Origin: Crambe crambe | Lineage: Eukaryota; Porifera; Demospongiae; Poecilosclerida; Crambeidae | NCBI GenBank assembly: GCA_963924555.1 | Contig: OZ004598.1 | Location: 682,001-746,000 of the forward strand | Direction of reading: 5' to 3' | DNA length: 64,000 bases | Shown: positions 59,303-64,000 of the stretch, in pieces | How the letters are laid out: every line of letters starts with the position of its first letter | Position numbering within the stretch: position 1 is the stretch's first letter | Made by a program: the position numbers and the translations under genes | Notes under the pieces: generated by a model | Seen by the model: only the letters and a program-made list of their open reading frames with translations | What the model was told of the DNA's origin: nothing | Databases searched by the model: none

Positions 59303-59603
59303 GTCGAATCGCCACCGTCAATTTTTAATAATAAACCGGAAGTGACGTAATGGGCATAATTTTAATGGAAAAAAAGAAGGTGTGTTGGTGTGCTGGTTAC
59401 TCTCCACTTATGGCTATCATGACTTCTGAAAACTTCTTAATGAAATTTTAATGACTTCTTCACCCTCCTCTTGATAAATAATACCTTTTTAAATAAATTC
59501 TCAGTGCATGAAATCATGGCTGATAAAAATACTAATTGCGGTCAAAAACCATTTCTCCTCTTCAGTATAAGACATGCATTGGGTGTCTGAATTCACTGGA
59601 CTG

Positions 59604-59900
59604 TGTTACCGTTTCAGAAATACGGCAAGCAGGTAAATCGCTGGATTCTTCTTCTTATTATTATTCTTCTTAGACAACCATATCTCTCGAACCACTCAAG
59701 CTACAGCTATGATTTCTGGATAAATCCACTCCAAATTCTACGAACTACGATCTTTTCTACTCGTTGATCCTCGAAAGAGTCGATGAAAAAGGAGACACTA
59801 CGGAGCACAGCACTCGACTAATTCAATTACTGTTGCTAGCTAGTCTAGCTTTTGTGATAAATTGAATTGATTATAAAAAAATTAGGAAGCCATCTTTTCT
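59604..59900. repeat. Dispersed repeat, second copy
   Basis: Collinear copy of the repeat at 45105-45365 (taccgtttcagaaatacggc start, gatttctggataaatccact middle). Its left boundary cuts into a lone GGGTG-family end. Confidence 0.75.
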
Positions 59901-60206
59901 ATAATACGCATGCGCATATCCAATTATTCGAAATTATAATATTACTCAGCTGTCTCTAGCTAGCTAGTTCTAGTTAGCTCTAGATGATGGTAGACTACTG
60001 TATCGACTCGGGGATTTAGATTCATCACGGTAGACCATCTTCGACCTCCAAGTACACAACACCTTGACTCGTTGATAATGATGGCTGGTATGCTGGAGAA
60101 CTATTCTTTCATCTGTCCCTGCATAGCTACACATAGAAGAATGAACTCTATACATAGCTAAAACCATAAAAGAGAGGAAAAAAGACCAGGAACAAGTAAG
60201 GGAAAA

Positions 60207-60515
60207 AGCAGAAAGATGTAGGGATGACCACTGCTCAAAAAAGTAAGGAAACAAGAAGGATGGAAATGGGATCAATCTTTGTTCTGTATATCCAGCCAAC
60301 AATCCCTACATATACGTACATTACTACACTATAATTTGAAGCTACCCGATGTATATCCAGCCAACAATCCCTACATATACGTACATTACTACACTATAAT
60401 CTGACGTATATGTAGGGATTGTTGGCTGGATATACAGAACAAAGATTGATCCCATTTCCATCCTTCTTGTTTCCTTACTTTTTTGAGCAGTGGTCATCCC
60501 TACATCTTTTTTCTC
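60207..60515. repeat. Foldback repeat
   Basis: The left arm (about 60210-60316: gggatgaccactgctcaaaa to atccctacatatacgtac) is the reverse complement of the right arm (60408-60512). The spacer contains a second partial left arm (60350-60397). A single arm also occurs at 45415-45520. No ORF. Confidence 0.85.
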
Positions 60516-61029
60516 ATTTCACGAAATGCTTTTTCCCTTATTTTAGAAGTAGCATGCTAATGAATTTATAAGTGCTGAAGAAATACGCTCCCTTGCCATA
60601 CCATCTGTTCAAGTGCTATCTAGAGGTAAGTTTCTACTTTGCAAATCAGTGACATGTGGAACACTAGCTTGTACTTTTCTGCCATTTTGAAGCCTGCGCA
60701 TGTGTACAGGGGGCATGGCCACTATGGCCTGGCTGGCTGGCACCTAGGATACTGGTCACTCCTCAGGACTGTTATACTGCAGATACTCATCCAGATAGAA
60801 ACGTGTTTTAACCCTGAAATTTGGTTCAAGGGTGGATTGTCTTGACTGTGCACTTATCTATGAATTTTTGCGATGGAAACAAGTGAGCTGCAATTTATTT
60901 CATGTAAGGATGGCCCCAAAATCTAGCTGGAGTATGTACTATGACTGCAGCATCATATTAAGCCAAGCCCACCTATTTTGGGGCCATGCATCCCTACATG
61001 AGATTTTTTTGTGCTCATGAATATAATAG

Positions 61030-61260
61030 GTATCGTAGAGATATGTGACCCATAAATATAGGTATAGTAGACACAATGCCGAGATATGCCTATAAATATA
61101 GGTATGGTAGACCCAGTGCTGAGATATGTGGCCTGAATAGAAAAGTGATGGGTAGACCCAGTTCTGAGATATGTGACCTGTGAATATAGATAATGGTAGA
61201 CACTGACCTATGGATACAGGTAGCTATATGGGTCTCATGAGTCATAGGGATATTGCACTC
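61030..61260. repeat. Loose tandem repeat
   Basis: Four degenerate units built on gagatatgtgacctgtgaata and aggtatagtagacccagt. Followed at about 61288-61312 by a poly-T run. No gene. Confidence 0.55.
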
Positions 61261-61674
61261 TCTGAAAATACACATTATAGTGGACTCCTTTTTTTTTTTT
61301 TTTTTTTTTTTTGAGAAGAAGAGTAAATATTATGAAAGTAGTAGACATTATAGTAGACATGAATTACTAGGCTGTGCAATGTCTTGCACACAATTGACAA
61401 TCATATGTATCTGAGCATGAGGTAGCTAGTATATGTGTCAAATACTATTAAAGGCTATAACTAGCTATACTTATAACAAGTTAGTCTTTTAAAAAGACTA
61501 GGAATGCCTCGGCACGACTTTAGTGCAACCTTTATTATTATTAAACTTTCTAAATAATGTGCACTGAGCAACATGGCTTATTGTAGTAAGGTTGGTATTT
61601 ACACAGCTAGTATTCTTTCTGTTCAATGCTTTCAAACTGCCAATAGCTTGATTGAAGTATGTCTGGGATTCTTT

Positions 61675-61940
61675 GCAATCTCTGTTGTTTTTGTTCATTG
61701 CTGTCTTCTCTGCATGGGCTTGATTTGTTGGCAAAGACGGCCAAGAAGCATCACTCTCTTCACGGTGTAGCATTACTGCGTAGTGACTGTGAGCCTGAGC
61801 CTGTCTGTTTGTCTTAGTAACATGGCTCTGTTGTTTTTGTTCGTGGGCTTGATTTGTTGGCAAAGATGGCCAAGAAGCATCAGCACTCTCTTCACTCAGC
61901 TTTACTGCGTAGTGACTGCGAGCCTGAGCTTGAGCCTGTT
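61675..61940. repeat. Tandem duplication of about 125 bp
   Basis: Two adjacent copies share tgttgtttttgttc, gggcttgatttgttggcaaa, ggccaagaagcatca and actgcgtagtgactg. The ORFs across it have no recognisable product. Nothing else is seen in 61310-62098. Confidence 0.75.
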
Positions 61941-62098
61941 TATCTTTTTGTGTTAGCTAAGAATAATGCACGTGCTCGATACGCATCACCGCGCACGCTA
62001 TTAATACGTACCATCATCGATGCATCATAATAAAGATAGTCGCCTTTGCACTGTGCCTCGGCACTCCGGTGCCAAGGCAAAAAAAGCAACAACACAGT

Positions 62099-63535
62099 TC
62101 ACTCCAACGTAGTGAAGTTGAATAGGATGGCAATAAAAGCTAGCACAACTGAAAAGGTGTACCCTGGGCTGCTGATAGGAACACTGATACCTAAAAAAGA
62201 AGGACAAAAGTCAAACTGGTCTCTTTTTTCAATCTTCTTCCATAAGGACCGTGCATAATACTTGTCTTCGGCAGATGGAGAATACTCGGTGGTTTTTTCT
62301 TCTTTTTTAAATTCATTATCATAATCTTCTAAAATTATAAGCGAAGGTTGATCCTGATGTATGGAAACAATAATATATCCATTTCCATTATTAAGCAAAG
62401 GTTCACGTTCGGCTGCAGTGTCAGATAAAGGTATGCCATTGTTTTTTAGTGAATAACAACAACAGCTCCCCTTTTCAGATTTCTTGCACCATTGTTTAAA
62501 TCTTGTACAACACCCCATCAAGGAATCATTTGTATAGTGACACAGTTGATATATATCAAGTAAAGCATTATAATAATCTTTATGTGCTTTATTACATCTA
62601 ACTGCCATCAAATAAGGGAGGAAAAAAGCAAAGAAGTCAAAAATTATATGCAAAGTGGTATTGATTATATCAAACTTATTTTTGTGTGGCCTTTCATAAT
62701 ACAGTGGTCGTATAACATGAATCAAATCTGTCATCAGTAATAATAAATACACCAAATATTGCACCATAAACCAAGCTTCAAAAAAAGAGTTGCATATCAC
62801 TCGTACTTTCTTACCAGCACGTGCATAAATACGAGATAATAGCTATTACGCATCTCCTTTCCAACTCTGAATCAATTTCTGCATGGTTAGTAACAGGTTT
62901 AAATCCATTTTTTGAGCTCAACTTCTCTAACGAATGTTTCCAATACTTTCTTAAAAAACCAAATAACACTAACTATTATACAAACAATATTTGGAATAAA
63001 TAAAGTGATTCCAATCAGAGTAACATATCCTATTGTCAATTTTTCTAGTATCATTCTTACTAACATTTCCAATATTATAGTATTTTTTGTCTTGTAGATA
63101 ACACAGACAGTATTTCAACACAGTAGCTTCCTAAGAGTCTCATGTATTTTGTAAGGAACCATGTAGAGAATGCTTTACAGTTTTCACAGTATTTTTTTTT
63201 AATGTCACATTGACAACAGGGTGATGTGATATTTAAGAAATACCCAGCATAACCGATAAAAATAAGAAGCTCACTACCTTGAAGAAGTGTTATGAAACCA
63301 TATATAGCCTTTTCCAATATTGCATATGAGTTATTCAGGAAAAAGCCATTGCATTCACCTCGAATTATCCATAACTCCCGAGGAATATCAGCATAAACTA
63401 GCGATATATATGGGGAGATTCCAAACGCTCCAATTATACAATTTTTTTTAATACCTATAAAGTTAATAGATTGTCAAACTATGGTAGCTAACATACATTG
63501 GTATTAACTAAAATAGCTACTTACTCCATGACATT
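62099..63535 (-). pseudogene. Seven-span membrane protein, copy E (decayed)
   Basis: The 3' part is open from 62800 to 62099 (SFFEAWFMVQYLVYLLLL, FFAFFLPYLMAVRCNKAH, a long loop, then DFCPSFLGISVPISSPGY and the last span). Upstream the frame is lost at 62810-62860, and the region from span 3 to span 4 is shortened: the frame 63075-63317 holds span 2 only (LLQGSELLIFIGYAGYFL). The initiator region at 63523-63535 (ATGTCATGGA, then gtaagt) and the FIG-KK start at about 63455 are recognisable. Several independent lesions make this a pseudogene. Confidence 0.75.
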
Positions 63536-63589
63536 TTCCTAGACGTGAAGTATGGCAATCCGTTCAAGACAATATTATCAAAGAAATAT

Positions 63590-63890
63590 ATGGGCATATG
63601 ATCCTATATTTGTGTGCATGTAACTACATTTTATATATGCTCAAAATTTCAACATATATATGTTCCTCAAAAGACAAGAAATATATATGGGCAAAATTTC
63701 AACATATATAATAATATTACTCAAATTGTGGCAAAATTTCAACATAGCACTCAAAAGACAAAAATCCATGGGCATATGATCCTATATTTGTGTGCATGTA
63801 ACTTCATGATTATATATGATCAAAAGTTCAATTTGCATTCGACATTGCATGATCTAATTTCAACATATATATTTTTCAAGTGAGGTCAAA
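63590..63890. repeat. Short dispersed repeats at the window end
   Basis: The unit gcaaaatttcaacatata recurs five or six times, and gggcatatgatcctatatttgtg occurs twice (about 63590 and 63769). A GC-rich run (ggcggcgcggcggcgccgg) follows at 63920-63940. No gene seen to 64000. Confidence 0.6.
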
Positions 63891-64000
63891 GTTTAATCAG
63901 GTTAAAGGTTACCTTCCCCCGGCGGCGCGGCGGCGCCGGCACGTACGCCTGTGCTGCGTCGACCTTTTACCTTTCTTCAGACATTGCATGCAATGGATCC

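Noticed and set aside
61505-62085. TGCCTCGGCAC ... GTGCCAAGGCA ends as a transposon
   Set aside because: The ends are weakly inverted and no target duplication could be read, so I do not claim an element.

Overview
The window is animal nuclear DNA, AT-rich and intron-dense (most introns below about 1.5 kb). The two large conserved genes, rotatin (RTTN) and Integrator subunit 2 (INTS2), are animal genes. Together with death-domain ROCO GTPases, caspase-like proteases and abundant TAGC-type simple repeats they suggest an early-branching metazoan. A demosponge is my best guess, but that is an inference and not something the sequence proves. No bacterial features, CRISPR arrays or rRNA genes were seen.

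Layout. Positions 1-19472 (minus strand) hold RTTN: 30 exons, with the 3' end beyond the window. A 5.2-kb intron 2 contains one intact and one broken member of a multi-membrane-span gene family, here called 7TM. A tRNA-Thr gene, a 1.56-kb foldback element and several minisatellites lie in other RTTN introns. Positions 19473-31850 tell a duplication story. The head-to-head RTTN/INTS2 promoter block exists twice, near 18.7-20.4 kb and near 28.0-31.9 kb. RTTN uses the left copy and INTS2 the right copy, and the unused half of each block has decayed. Two intact 7TM genes lie between the copies. Positions 29121-37094 (plus strand) are a complete 22-exon INTS2. Positions 37636-45990 (minus strand) are a seven-exon gene for death domain - death domain - Roc/COR GTPase - death domain; 4 extra bases break its frame in COR. 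Positions 46559-47593 hold the last exons of an unidentified membrane protein. Positions 47830-49705 are a shrunken relic of RTTN exons 14, 8, 7 and 3. Positions 50070-52012 (minus strand) encode a caspase-family protease probably spliced to a C-terminal multi-span membrane segment; its promoter and first codons come from the same 5' module used by the 7TM genes. From 52.2 to 60.5 kb the DNA is mostly inverted-repeat transposons with readable target-site duplications, including a deleted P-type element and nested insertions. Positions 62099-63535 are another 7TM pseudogene.

Role grouping: RTTN (centriole/cilium) and INTS2 (snRNA and mRNA 3'-end processing/termination) probably share a promoter by ancestry and not by pathway. 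The DD-ROCO and caspase genes are plausible death or innate-immune signalling components. The 7TM family is a local, fast-duplicating membrane-protein family of unknown function. Exon boundaries were read by eye from splice signals, frame continuity and similarity to human RTTN and INTS2 as I remember them; no alignment was run.
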